Counted from the stretch's first letter, positions 1 through 7,133 are shown. The stretch is 8,403 bases of DNA from Verrucomicrobiota bacterium (GCA_003694825.1 RFJS01000104.1:1-8403), one strand, 5' to 3'. The notes: generated from the letters alone by a model not told the origin. Numbers and translations are program-made.

Positions 1-71
1 CGAGGAGGACGGTTGTGGTTGTATTCATGTGTCGTAGACGGGTGGTTGTTTGGAAAGAGGGTGCGGCCCGC

Positions 72-3029
72 TCAGGGCGCCGCGGGCGCGGGGTGCAGTT
101 CGAAGCCGTTGAGGTTTACCTTGCCGGAGTCGCCGGCGGCGCGGATGCGGAGCGTGGCGGCGCCATCCGGGCCGATGTGCAGGAGGGTTTCGGCGAAGCG
201 GCCGGCGCCGAGGTTGGAGCCGCCGTCGCCACGGTCGCCGGTGCCTGCCGCGGAGACCTGGATCTTCGCTCCGTAGGTGGGCTGGAAGCCGCGATGGACG
301 CTGCGGTCGCGGCCGGCGGCGTCGTCGACGAACAGGTCGAGCGGCGTGGCCTCGTCGCGGTCGCCGAGGATGTGATGCCAGGTTTTCAGCAGGTAGCGGC
401 CCTCGGGCAGGTTTTCGAGGGAGAGGATGATCTCGGCTCCGGCCGGGACGGAGACGCTGTCCTCGATCATGAAGGAGAGGTCACCGGGGACGCCCCAGGT
501 GTTGGTCCACTCCAGGGGGGCGCCGGCGGCGCGGAGGCTGGCCCGGATGGATGCGCCGTTGAAGGCGGTGAAGACCGCCGATTCGCCGTCGGGGTTTTGT
601 CCGTTCCAGGCGGTCCATTCGTCTTCGACGTGTTGTTGGGGGTTGCCGATGTCGACGCGGAGGCGCAGCGGTTCAACGAAGGGTTTGATGCGCCGGGCGA
701 GGACGTCGTCGGTCGCGGGGGTGGTTTCGATCCGGGCCGTGCCGGGCTGGAGGCCTTCGGCGGAGGCGGTGAGGGTGATCGTTCCCGCGGTGGTGCCGGC
801 GCGGATGAGCACGGGTGCGACGCCATGGTCCCAGGTGACGGGATTGGCGCCGATGGAGGCGTCGCCGACGATTTCGGCCGGACCGTCGACGGCGAAGTGC
901 ACGAGCGGGGTGTCGCCCTCGATCGTGTTGCCGTCACGATCGCAGACGCGGGCGTAGGCGATGTAGATGCTTGAGCCGTCGGCGAGCCAGGGTCCGGTGT
1001 CGGGGTCGAAGGCGAGAGCGATGTGGTGGGCGGGGCCGGGCCGGTTGCGGGTGTGGGTGGCGACGACCTTGCCGTCGATGAGGCCGCGGGCGGTGAGGTT
1101 GCCGGCGTCCCAGGGGACGGGGAAGCGGAAGAGGGGCGCGTTGAGGACGGCGGCCTTTTCGGGGTCGGCCGGGCCGCGGCGGTCGACGAGCTTGCCGTCG
1201 AGGAGCAGCTCGACCTCTTCGCAGTTGCTGATGACGGTGGTGGAGCCGGGTTCCTGGCCGCGGTCGTCGGGGATGTGGACCATGGGCTCGTCGGGCCGCA
1301 GTTCCGCCTTGTACCAGTAGAAGACGGGCTTGGGGATGCGGAAGGCGTCCCAGGCGGCGGCGGTCCAGCGGGAGAGGTTGGGGTAGCGCGGATCGCGCTT
1401 TTTGAAGGAGAAGCCGTCGTGCGCGGCCCATGACGCGAGGCCGATGCGCCAGGGGTCGGCCTTGTAGCGGGCGACGATGTCGGGGAGGTTTTCTTCACCG
1501 ACTTCGGGCGTGCCGGCGACCCCCCCGGAGTGTTCCATGGCGAAGAGGAATTCGCCCTCGGGGCGGACGGCGCCGCGGTAGTCCATGACGGCGTAGAGGT
1601 CGGTGATGCCGCGGTGCTGGGGGCCGGTCCAGACCGTCCCGTTGTTCATGGTGATGCGGGTGGGGTCTTCCTGTTTGGCGGCATAGTGGAGTCGCTTGAC
1701 CGGGCCGCGATGGTTGATGCCGGCCCCCCAGCCCCACACGCAGGGATGGTTGCGGTGATTGCGGACCATGCGCCGCAGGGATTCTTCGAGGCGATCCATC
1801 CACACGGGCGGGCCGAACTCGATCCAGGTGGGCGGTTCTTCGGCGACGAGGATGCCCAGCGCGTCGCAGGCGTCGAGGAAGGCGTCGTCGTGAGGGTAGT
1901 GGGCCAGGCGGATGATGTTCATGCCGGCTTTCTTGAATTTGATGGCGTCGTTCCAGTGGAGGTTGTCGGGAACGGCGTCGCCGATGTAGGGATATTGCTG
2001 ATGCCGGTTGGCGCCGATGAGCTCGACGGGCTGCCCGTTGAGGCAGAAGCCCACGCCGGGACGCAGTTCGAACCAGCGCAGGCCGAGCGGGTTTTCGGCC
2101 ATGTCGACGACTTCCCCGTCGGCGATGAGCTGGGTGTTGACGCGATAGAGGTAGGGGTCGTCGAAGGACCAGAGGTGGACGTCTTCATCGATGCCGCCTG
2201 TCTGAAGGAAGGTATGGTCGCACCCGGGTTTGACACTGGCGGTTTCGGTGAGCCGTGCCACGACGGTGCCTTCGGCATCGATGATGCGGGTGACGAGGGT
2301 GGCGTCGCGCGGGGCGTCGCCTTCGTTGCGGACGGTGGTGCGAACGGTGATGGTGGCGTTTTTCGCGCTGACCGACGGGGTGGTGATGAAGATGCCGGCT
2401 TCGCGGGCCTCCCAGGGGAAGGTGATGCGAAGGGGATCGGTCACGACGAGGTAGACATCGCGATAGAGACCGCCGAAGAGGACGTAGTCGAAGCGGTTAC
2501 CGTCGGGCGGTATTTTATCGGTTTTGCGGTTGTCGAGCCGCAGGGCGATGAGGTTGTCGGCGCCGTTGCGAACGTAGTCGGTGATGTCGAAGTGAAAGGG
2601 GGTGTATCCACTGATGGCATGGGTGCCGACGTGGCGGCCGTTGACCCAGAGGTCGGTGAGCTGCTTGGCCCCTTCGAACTCGAGGAACACGCGCTGGCCG
2701 GGCCGGGCGTCGATCCGGAGCGTGCGGCGATACCAGCAGACGTCGCGGTGAAACGTCAGCTGATACATGTCGTCCTCGGAGTCATCGAGGTTGATGGAGG
2801 CGAGCTTGTAGGTGTGGGGCAGGTTGACCGGTTCCCAATCCGCGGTGTCATAACCGGGCTGGAAGGGCTCGCCGGGGGCGTCGCCGCGATGAAATTGCCA
2901 GCCGATGTTGAGGCTGAGCTTTGTGCGATGGGAGGAGGGAGGCTCTGAGGGCATGTCGGAAGGGCGGGCGTTGCCGAGTGTGGCGGTTGCGAGAGTGAGA
3001 CAGGTGAGCAGGGCTTTGTGCAGGGTCAT
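72..3029 (-). CDS. Exported multidomain glycoside hydrolase family 2 protein (beta-galactosidase/beta-glucuronidase-like) with altered acid/base site
   Basis: The 985-residue product starts with a Sec signal peptide: MTLHK, a hydrophobic stretch to about residue 18, and probable cleavage after GNA at 21. By motif and order it then has a GH2 sugar-binding jelly roll (about 37-200, with FLEFEGAKQLTDLWVNG), an immunoglobulin-like sandwich (about 205-325), a TIM barrel (about 327-590), two further beta-sandwich domains (about 595-660, DUF4982-like, SNCEEVELLLDGK; and 665-770), and a C-terminal malectin/NPCBM-like domain (about 785-982, ending VNLNGFELH). Barrel landmarks are GANRHQQYP (339-347), NIIRLAHYP (371-379) and the nucleophile candidate Glu499 in FLFAMEHSG. 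The family's Asn-Glu acid/base pair reads Ile438-Asn439 in WGAGINHRG, so a standard retaining mechanism is doubtful. The ATG was chosen because the signal peptide begins there; no Shine-Dalgarno is adjacent, and no in-frame start was seen in the roughly 70 bases upstream that I translated. It is divergent from the TonB receptor, which suggests a shared substrate. Substrate is unknown: family membership is firm, activity is not. Confidence 0.93.
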   Translation of the reverse strand: MTLHKALLTCLTLATATLGNARPSDMPSEPPSSHRTKLSLNIGWQFHRGDAPGEPFQPGYDTADWEPVNLPHTYKLASINLDDSEDDMYQLTFHRDVCWYRRTLRIDARPGQRVFLEFEGAKQLTDLWVNGRHVGTHAISGYTPFHFDITDYVRNGADNLIALRLDNRKTDKIPPDGNRFDYVLFGGLYRDVYLVVTDPLRITFPWEAREAGIFITTPSVSAKNATITVRTTVRNEGDAPRDATLVTRIIDAEGTVVARLTETASVKPGCDHTFLQTGGIDEDVHLWSFDDPYLYRVNTQLIADGEVVDMAENPLGLRWFELRPGVGFCLNGQPVELIGANRHQQYPYIGDAVPDNLHWNDAIKFKKAGMNIIRLAHYPHDDAFLDACDALGILVAEEPPTWIEFGPPVWMDRLEESLRRMVRNHRNHPCVWGWGAGINHRGPVKRLHYAAKQEDPTRITMNNGTVWTGPQHRGITDLYAVMDYRGAVRPEGEFLFAMEHSGGVAGTPEVGEENLPDIVARYKADPWRIGLASWAAHDGFSFKKRDPRYPNLSRWTAAAWDAFRIPKPVFYWYKAELRPDEPMVHIPDDRGQEPGSTTVISNCEEVELLLDGKLVDRRGPADPEKAAVLNAPLFRFPVPWDAGNLTARGLIDGKVVATHTRNRPGPAHHIALAFDPDTGPWLADGSSIYIAYARVCDRDGNTIEGDTPLVHFAVDGPAEIVGDASIGANPVTWDHGVAPVLIRAGTTAGTITLTASAEGLQPGTARIETTPATDDVLARRIKPFVEPLRLRVDIGNPQQHVEDEWTAWNGQNPDGESAVFTAFNGASIRASLRAAGAPLEWTNTWGVPGDLSFMIEDSVSVPAGAEIILSLENLPEGRYLLKTWHHILGDRDEATPLDLFVDDAAGRDRSVHRGFQPTYGAKIQVSAAGTGDRGDGGSNLGAGRFAETLLHIGPDGAATLRIRAAGDSGKVNLNGFELHPAPAAP

Positions 3030-3094
3030 GATTTGTCTGTGACGGTGGGGCGCGCCGGCGGGCGTCGGCCTCCTGATGATGAGCCGGCCACGGC

Positions 3095-3110
3095 TCGGTT
3101 CCCAAACCGA
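3095..3110. promoter_or_regulatory. Inverted repeat, possible operator of the GH2 gene
   Basis: TCGGTT and AACCGA form a perfect 6-bp inverted repeat around the 4-base spacer CCCA. The element lies 66-81 bases upstream of the GH2 start codon, where an operator could act on its promoter. The size and symmetry resemble sites of LacI- or GntR-type dimeric repressors, but the short arms could also arise by chance in GC-rich DNA. No promoter hexamers for the GH2 gene could be placed with confidence. Confidence 0.3.
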
Positions 3111-3237
3111 TGAGGGCTGAATCAGTTCAGGTGACGTGACCGTTTCGTGGCGTCATTTCGGTCGATCGATTTGTGGGCGGGGTCAAGGTCCGGAGGCGGG
3201 GCTGCGCGATCTGTTAATCCTTTTGCGCGACATGGCC

Positions 3238-3266
3238 TTCAGAGGTGGTCGTGTGTTGTATACAAT
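3238..3266 (+). promoter_or_regulatory. Candidate sigma70-type promoter for the TonB receptor
   Basis: A -35-like TTCAGA (3238-3243, four of six consensus matches) and a -10-like TACAAT (3261-3266, five of six) are separated by exactly 17 bases. Transcription would start near 3273 and leave a leader of about 260 bases before the receptor ATG. The -10 element lies in a locally AT-rich patch in otherwise GC-rich DNA and overlaps the TTGTATACAA palindrome, so a bound protein there would block polymerase. This is the best promoter match I found in the intergenic region; it is a pattern match only. Confidence 0.4.
3256..3265. promoter_or_regulatory. Perfect palindrome TTGTATACAA, candidate operator
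   Basis: TTGTA/TACAA is a perfect 10-bp palindrome; symmetry stops at the next base on each side. It overlaps the first five bases of the candidate -10 hexamer. The GT...AC core is of the kind recognised by FadR-subfamily GntR regulators (established knowledge of that family); no such gene is in the window. The XylR-type regulator encoded to the right normally contacts tandem half-sites, so a link to it is uncertain. Confidence 0.4.
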
Positions 3267-3301
3267 AGGCGGGTCATCCCGAACGCACCCTTTGCGGTGA
3301 C

Positions 3302-3322
3302 GAAACAACCGAAGAAACAACC
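3302..3322 (+). repeat. Short direct repeat GAAACAACC x2 in the receptor leader
   Basis: GAAACAACC occurs at 3302-3310 and again at 3314-3322, separated by GAA. The 12-base period would put the copies slightly more than one helical turn apart. AraC-family proteins often use tandem half-sites, though usually with about 21-base spacing, so the fit is imperfect. If transcription starts near 3273 the repeat lies in the untranslated leader. Confidence 0.3.
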
Positions 3323-3397
3323 CCGCCATGAAACCGCCGACTTGACGCCCTCGCATGCCCGGATCCGGTCCGCCGCCAAAGGGCCGGTCATGAAGTG

Positions 3398-3538
3398 ATG
3401 GAGGAACGCCGGCGTGGGTTCCCCCGCCATTTTCCGCAGGAACGGACGTTCCCGACACGATACCGCACAACCCGAACTCCAACGAAAACCTCAAACTGTG
3501 GCTCCCCTCCCCGGGAGTGCATTCCCACACGCATATGA
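3398..3538 (+). CDS. Possible 46-codon upstream reading frame overlapping the receptor start (ATGA)
   Basis: An ATG at 3398 opens a 46-codon frame, rich in Arg, Thr and Pro, whose TGA stop (3536-3538) overlaps the receptor ATG (3535-3537) as ATGA, the classical arrangement for translational coupling. Its own ATG overlaps the TGA (3396-3398) of a still smaller frame that could begin at GTG 3297. None of these starts has a strong Shine-Dalgarno. The peptide resembles nothing I recognise, and its composition is also what random GC-rich leader sequence would give. It is listed because the receptor itself lacks a ribosome binding site and because the overlap is exact. Coding status is speculative. 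Confidence 0.2.
   Translation: MEERRRGFPRHFPQERTFPTRYRTTRTPTKTSNCGSPPRECIPTRI
3439..3452. promoter_or_regulatory. Inverted repeat GGAACG-GA-CGTTCC in the receptor leader
   Basis: Six-base arms GGAACG and CGTTCC flank the dinucleotide GA, 83-96 bases upstream of the receptor ATG. A second, looser pair lies just upstream: GGAAC at 3403-3407 and GTTCC at 3418-3422, enclosing the perfect palindrome ACGCCGGCGT (3406-3415). Two GGAAC/GTTCC pairs within 50 bp may be a tandem operator or stem-loops in the leader RNA. There is no T-run after either, so they do not look like terminators. Confidence 0.3.
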
Positions 3539-6500
3539 AACGAAAACTCCCTCGAACCAGGCACACTGCCTGGCTGCTTGCACTGGCGCTGGGCGGCTCG
3601 GTCCCGCTGGTGTCGAATACCGCGCTGGCGCAGGCTGCCGCTCCGGCTCCGGGTGGTGACGATGACCAGGAGGAGGTCATCGAACTCAGCCCGTTTACCA
3701 TCACCGCTGACGATCAATCCGGCTATCAGGCCACGAGCACGCTGGCGGGCACGGCGATCAAGACCGACCTCAAGGATGTCGGATCGGCCATCACCGTGGT
3801 GACCCGCGAGTTCCTCGAAGACACCGGCGCCACCGACGCGCAGTCGCTGCTCGTCTACACCGTGAGCACGGAGATCGGCGGCGCGCTTGGCAACTTCACC
3901 GGCCCGGGTGCCTCCAGTGACGAGGGGGGCAACTCGAATGCCCGGGCCAATCCCCAGTCGAACAACCGTGTCCGCGGCCTGAGTACGGCGGCGTTGACAC
4001 GCGACTACTTTCTGACGGCCTTCGGCTTCGACTCCTACAACACCGAGATGGTCACGATCAACCGCGGCCCGAACTCCATCCTCTTCGGTATCGGCGAGCC
4101 GGGCGGCATCGTGGAAAACTCCCTGAAGAAGGCGCGTCTGAACCGGGATGCCAACCAGCTGAGCTTCCGCTTCGGCCAATACGGCACGGTGCGCGCCACC
4201 GGCGACTTCAACCGAGTCGTCATCGACGATGCGCTGGCGCTGCGCTTCAACTTCCTCAAGGAGCGGGTGAAGTTTCGGCAAAAGCCCTCCTACGAGGACG
4301 ACACCCGCGGCTACCTCGCCGGCACCTGGAAAGTGTTCAAGAACGACGGCAATCGCAACGTGGGGCCCACGCTCTTCCGCTTCAACTACGAGCGGGCCTC
4401 GATCCGTAGTTCACCGGTAAATACCACCCCGCCTCAGGATCACTTCACCGCCTGGTGGGAGCCGCCGACCTCCCCCGAGGCCGACGCGATGGTCGGCTTT
4501 ACCAAGTGGGACGAGGAATACCGGGCCAACTACGCGAAGAACTGGGTCATCGATCCGCTCTTCGGCACGACCACCCCGGGCAACAAGCTCAGCAGTCAGC
4601 CGGCCATCTGGAACTCCTGGGCGATCGTTTACGCCAATCCCTTCGGGCCGCCGGACACTGGCGCGAAGGTCGGACCGCCGACGGACAAGGGCACCGATCC
4701 GCTGCAGGTCATTCACGCCCGCACCGCCGGCTTTGACCTCCTCCTCGAAGATGGCACTGTGAAGAAAACCCCGGGCTGGTTCCCGCTCTACTCGCCGCAC
4801 GTCAATCCGTTCGTCAATCACCCGGGCTGGAAATTCAAGTCGATCGAGGGCACGGATATCTACGACTGGGAGAACCTCCAGATCATGGGCCTGGCGCAAT
4901 ACGCCAACCATGATTTCGAGGCCTTCAACTTCTCGCTCGAGCAGACCTTCTTCGACAACGACCTCGGCTTCGAGCTCGCCTACGACGCGCAGGTCAAGGA
5001 GAGCGAGATGAACTTCCCGGGCGGCCGCGCCATCTATTCGGCCATCCGCATCGACGCCTCGAAATACCCGCCGGACGGCACGCCGAATCCCAATGTCGGC
5101 CGGCCCATGTTCTCCGGCATGTGGGATCCGACCCGCTTCAATCGCGACGAACGCCGCACCGTGCGCCTGAAGGCCTACTACGTGCTCGATCTCACCAGAC
5201 AGGAGAATTTCCTCAAGTATCTCGGCCATCATACCTTCACCGGCATCGCCAGCCGCTGGGAAAACGACAACAAGGCCTGGCAGATGCGGCTGTCCTGGGA
5301 TACCGACTACTCGCCGCAGTTCGTCAAGGAAGTGAATCAGCCGGGCGCCTGGTCGGGCGGCCTCTTCTACCTGGCCTATCTCGGCGACCCCCAGTTCAAT
5401 GCGAAATCACCCTCCGAGCTGCGGCTCTACCGCGACTACCTGCGCATCGAGCCGCCGAAGGCAGGCGAGATCTATCACAACTACTGGTATGATTCGACGA
5501 CCAAGTCCGTCGTCTACGATACGGCCCGTCTGAAGGAATACTTCCAGTGGCCGGGGCGCACCCGGCGCCAGATCGACGCCGCCGCGCTCACCCTGCAGAG
5601 CCGCCTGCTCGATGATCACCTGATCTTCACCTATGGTATCCGTGAAGATAAGACGAAGACGTGGCAGATCGACAGCGCGCCGTTCCGGCTGCCCAATCGC
5701 TTCTATGACCCTGCGGCCTTCGACTTCGGATGGCGCAATGAGCAGGGCGTGGGCACCTTGGCCGAAGCCGATCCCGTGCTCGATGCCTCCGGCCGGACCT
5801 CAACCACGCAGGTCGTCCTGCACATGCCCTACCGCTGGCTGAAGTGGTCGAAGGGCGTGCTCTCCCAGGTGAGCGTGCACTGGGCCGAGTCGGAGAACTT
5901 CAATCCGTCGAACCTGCGTCGCAACATCTGGGGCGATGTCATCGACCACCCGAGCGGTGAAACCACCGAGAAGGGCGTCACACTCGGGTTCTTCGAGAAC
6001 AAGGCGACCCTGCGGCTGAACTGGTATGAAACGGCCATCAAGAATATCACCAACATCAACTTCCAGGGACAGATGTGGGCCCTGCGTTGGCCGCTCTCTC
6101 TCGCGCAGCGATGGCTCAGCGCCAAGAATACGGCCGTCAACCAGGGCCGTCCGTTTACCGACTGGGCGTGGTATGGTCCCAATGGTGTCGGTCCCGATCT
6201 CGAGGGGGCCGAATATCTGCCCGAACGCATCGGCCCGTTCAATTCCTTCGACGAGGTTATCAATGGCTTTATCTCCTCGATCCCGGAGGGGGCGGGCTAC
6301 ACCTGGTCGATCACCGGTCCCGAGGGTGAGCAGACGATGACCTTTGAAAGCCCGACGGGTCTCTCCACCGTCGCGGATGTCATCTCTGACGGTTTCGAAG
6401 TCGAAATGGTCTACAACGTCACGCCGAGCTGGCGGGTCGCCTTCAATGCCTCCAAGACCGAGAGCGTCTTCAGCAACGGTCTCAGAGAGGTGACGCCCTA

Positions 6501-7029
6501 CGTCGAGGAACTGGTGGCGAACCTCAAGGCGCAGGGCATGTGGGGCATGGCCGACAGCCCGTCCGAGGGCGGCACGGTCGAAGGGCGCATCACCAGCGGA
6601 ATCCTCGTGCCGCTGGCCGCCGCCGCGGCCAAGGAGGGCACCGTCAGCCCCGAGCTGCGCAAGTGGCGCTGGAACCTCGTGACCAACTACCAGTTCCGCG
6701 AGGGATTCCTGAAGGGATTCGGTCTCGGCGGTTCGATCCGCTGGCAGGACAAGGCGGCGACCGGCTATCCGCTCACGCGTGACGAGCTGGGCAACCTCGT
6801 GCCCGTGTTGGAGAATCCCTACTACAGTGACACGCGTTGGAATGGCGATGTCTGGTTCAGCTATAAGCCGGAAGTCTTCGAACTTCCGGTACGCTTCCAG
6901 TTGAACCTGCAGAACTACCTCGGGGATCACGATCCGCTCGTGGTCTCGCAGAATCCGGACGGCGGTGTGGCGGTTTATCGCTCCGCGCCGGAGAAGCGGT
7001 GGTTCTTCACCACGACCGTCGATTTCTAA
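3535..7029 (+). CDS. TonB-dependent outer-membrane receptor, Verrucomicrobia-type
   Basis: From the ATG at 3535 the product is 1164 residues, long for the family but usual for verrucomicrobial members. It has a clear signal peptide (MKRK, hydrophobic core, cleavage after TALA at 32), then an acidic linker and the segment EEVIELSPFT (46-55), which occupies the TonB-box position. A plug domain follows (about 72-205), with DVGSAITVVTREFLEDTG, NRVRGLS and the plug-end motif NRGPNSILFGIGEPGG (about 176-191). The rest is a beta-barrel ending in the aromatic C-terminal strand RWFFTTTVDF, as expected for outer-membrane insertion. A GTG at 3517 would add six residues before the signal peptide and is less likely; neither start has a good Shine-Dalgarno. 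No SusD-like partner or FecR/sigma signalling gene is adjacent, and no N-terminal signalling extension is visible. Substrate is inferred from neighbours to be a saccharide or glycoside taken up by TonB/ExbBD energy; sequence does not show which. Confidence 0.95.
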   Translation: MKRKLPRTRHTAWLLALALGGSVPLVSNTALAQAAAPAPGGDDDQEEVIELSPFTITADDQSGYQATSTLAGTAIKTDLKDVGSAITVVTREFLEDTGATDAQSLLVYTVSTEIGGALGNFTGPGASSDEGGNSNARANPQSNNRVRGLSTAALTRDYFLTAFGFDSYNTEMVTINRGPNSILFGIGEPGGIVENSLKKARLNRDANQLSFRFGQYGTVRATGDFNRVVIDDALALRFNFLKERVKFRQKPSYEDDTRGYLAGTWKVFKNDGNRNVGPTLFRFNYERASIRSSPVNTTPPQDHFTAWWEPPTSPEADAMVGFTKWDEEYRANYAKNWVIDPLFGTTTPGNKLSSQPAIWNSWAIVYANPFGPPDTGAKVGPPTDKGTDPLQVIHARTAGFDLLLEDGTVKKTPGWFPLYSPHVNPFVNHPGWKFKSIEGTDIYDWENLQIMGLAQYANHDFEAFNFSLEQTFFDNDLGFELAYDAQVKESEMNFPGGRAIYSAIRIDASKYPPDGTPNPNVGRPMFSGMWDPTRFNRDERRTVRLKAYYVLDLTRQENFLKYLGHHTFTGIASRWENDNKAWQMRLSWDTDYSPQFVKEVNQPGAWSGGLFYLAYLGDPQFNAKSPSELRLYRDYLRIEPPKAGEIYHNYWYDSTTKSVVYDTARLKEYFQWPGRTRRQIDAAALTLQSRLLDDHLIFTYGIREDKTKTWQIDSAPFRLPNRFYDPAAFDFGWRNEQGVGTLAEADPVLDASGRTSTTQVVLHMPYRWLKWSKGVLSQVSVHWAESENFNPSNLRRNIWGDVIDHPSGETTEKGVTLGFFENKATLRLNWYETAIKNITNINFQGQMWALRWPLSLAQRWLSAKNTAVNQGRPFTDWAWYGPNGVGPDLEGAEYLPERIGPFNSFDEVINGFISSIPEGAGYTWSITGPEGEQTMTFESPTGLSTVADVISDGFEVEMVYNVTPSWRVAFNASKTESVFSNGLREVTPYVEELVANLKAQGMWGMADSPSEGGTVEGRITSGILVPLAAAAAKEGTVSPELRKWRWNLVTNYQFREGFLKGFGLGGSIRWQDKAATGYPLTRDELGNLVPVLENPYYSDTRWNGDVWFSYKPEVFELPVRFQLNLQNYLGDHDPLVVSQNPDGGVAVYRSAPEKRWFFTTTVDF

Positions 7030-7067
7030 CCCAACCACTCAATCTCAGGGTTAGTTTTGTTCGGGAG

Positions 7068-7104
7068 ACCTCCGCGGGGAAACCTGCGGAGGTTTTCTTT
7101 TTTT
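7068..7104 (+). terminator. Rho-independent terminator of the receptor gene
   Basis: ACCTCCGC (7068-7075) pairs with GCGGAGGT (7086-7093). Three more inner pairs (one G-U) extend the stem to 11 bp, closed by a GAAA tetraloop of the stable GNRA class. The stem runs straight into TTTTCTTTTTTT (7093-7104). It begins 38 bases after the receptor stop, which indicates a transcript ending here. On the opposite strand it lacks a T-run and should not terminate the regulator transcript. Confidence 0.92.
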
Positions 7105-7133
7105 CGAGATTGCGCCGGGCGTATCGAAAAAAA
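7098..7133. repeat. Inverted repeat TTTTTTTCGA...TCGAAAAAAA after the terminator
   Basis: A perfect 10-base inverted repeat (7098-7107 and 7124-7133) flanks 16 bases that contain a smaller CGC-CGG-GCG hairpin (7113-7121). The left arm is the T-run of the receptor terminator. The right arm supplies a T-run on the minus strand, so the convergent regulator transcript could also end here, although only a weak 5-bp stem (7151-7155 with 7166-7170) precedes it on that strand. It probably functions as a shared termination zone between convergent genes. Confidence 0.5.

Larger units (their letters stand above)
3030..3534. other. Divergent intergenic control region between GH2 gene and TonB receptor gene
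   Basis: About 505 bp separate the two divergent starts. I see no convincing conserved protein in it. It holds a sigma70-like promoter candidate pointing at the receptor (3238-3266), a perfect 10-bp palindrome inside that promoter (3256-3265), an inverted repeat nearer the GH2 gene (3095-3110), two GGAAC/GTTCC inverted elements nearer the receptor (3403-3422 and 3439-3452), a short direct repeat (3302-3322), and two small reading frames that end in overlap with the next start (3297-3398 and 3398-3538). The length and number of symmetric sites suggest that both genes are controlled here; which regulator binds is not visible from sequence alone. Confidence 0.6.

Noticed and set aside
66..87. 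GCCCGC/GCGGGC hairpin across the GH2 stop codon as a terminator
   Set aside because: It has a six-base stem but no clear T-run follows on the minus strand within the window; downstream sequence is cut off at position 1.
15..974. Plus-strand open frame (319 codons) over the GH2 3' end
   Set aside because: It has Gly/Ala/Val/Asp-rich shadow composition and lies wholly opposite the malectin-like and sandwich domains of the GH2 protein.
1530..2948. Long plus-strand open frame (472 codons) antisense to the GH2 gene
   Set aside because: It is composed largely of Gly, Val, Ala, Asp and Glu with no recognisable domain, as expected for the complement of a GC-rich gene, and the minus-strand frame has unmistakable GH2 motifs.
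2994..3029. Possible lipobox LLTC at residues 7-10 of the GH2 protein
   Set aside because: The Cys comes too early, before most of the hydrophobic core, and a signal peptidase I site after GNA at residue 21 fits better.
3414..3659. GTG-started 81-codon frame preceded by GGAGGA (3400-3405)
   Set aside because: The spacing is good, but the frame runs 125 bases into the receptor gene in another phase and its product has no recognisable feature; probably a chance frame.
5800..7038. Long minus-strand open frame (412 codons) antisense to the receptor barrel
   Set aside because: It has no recognisable motif; the plus frame encodes a continuous TonB receptor ending in a proper C-terminal barrel strand.
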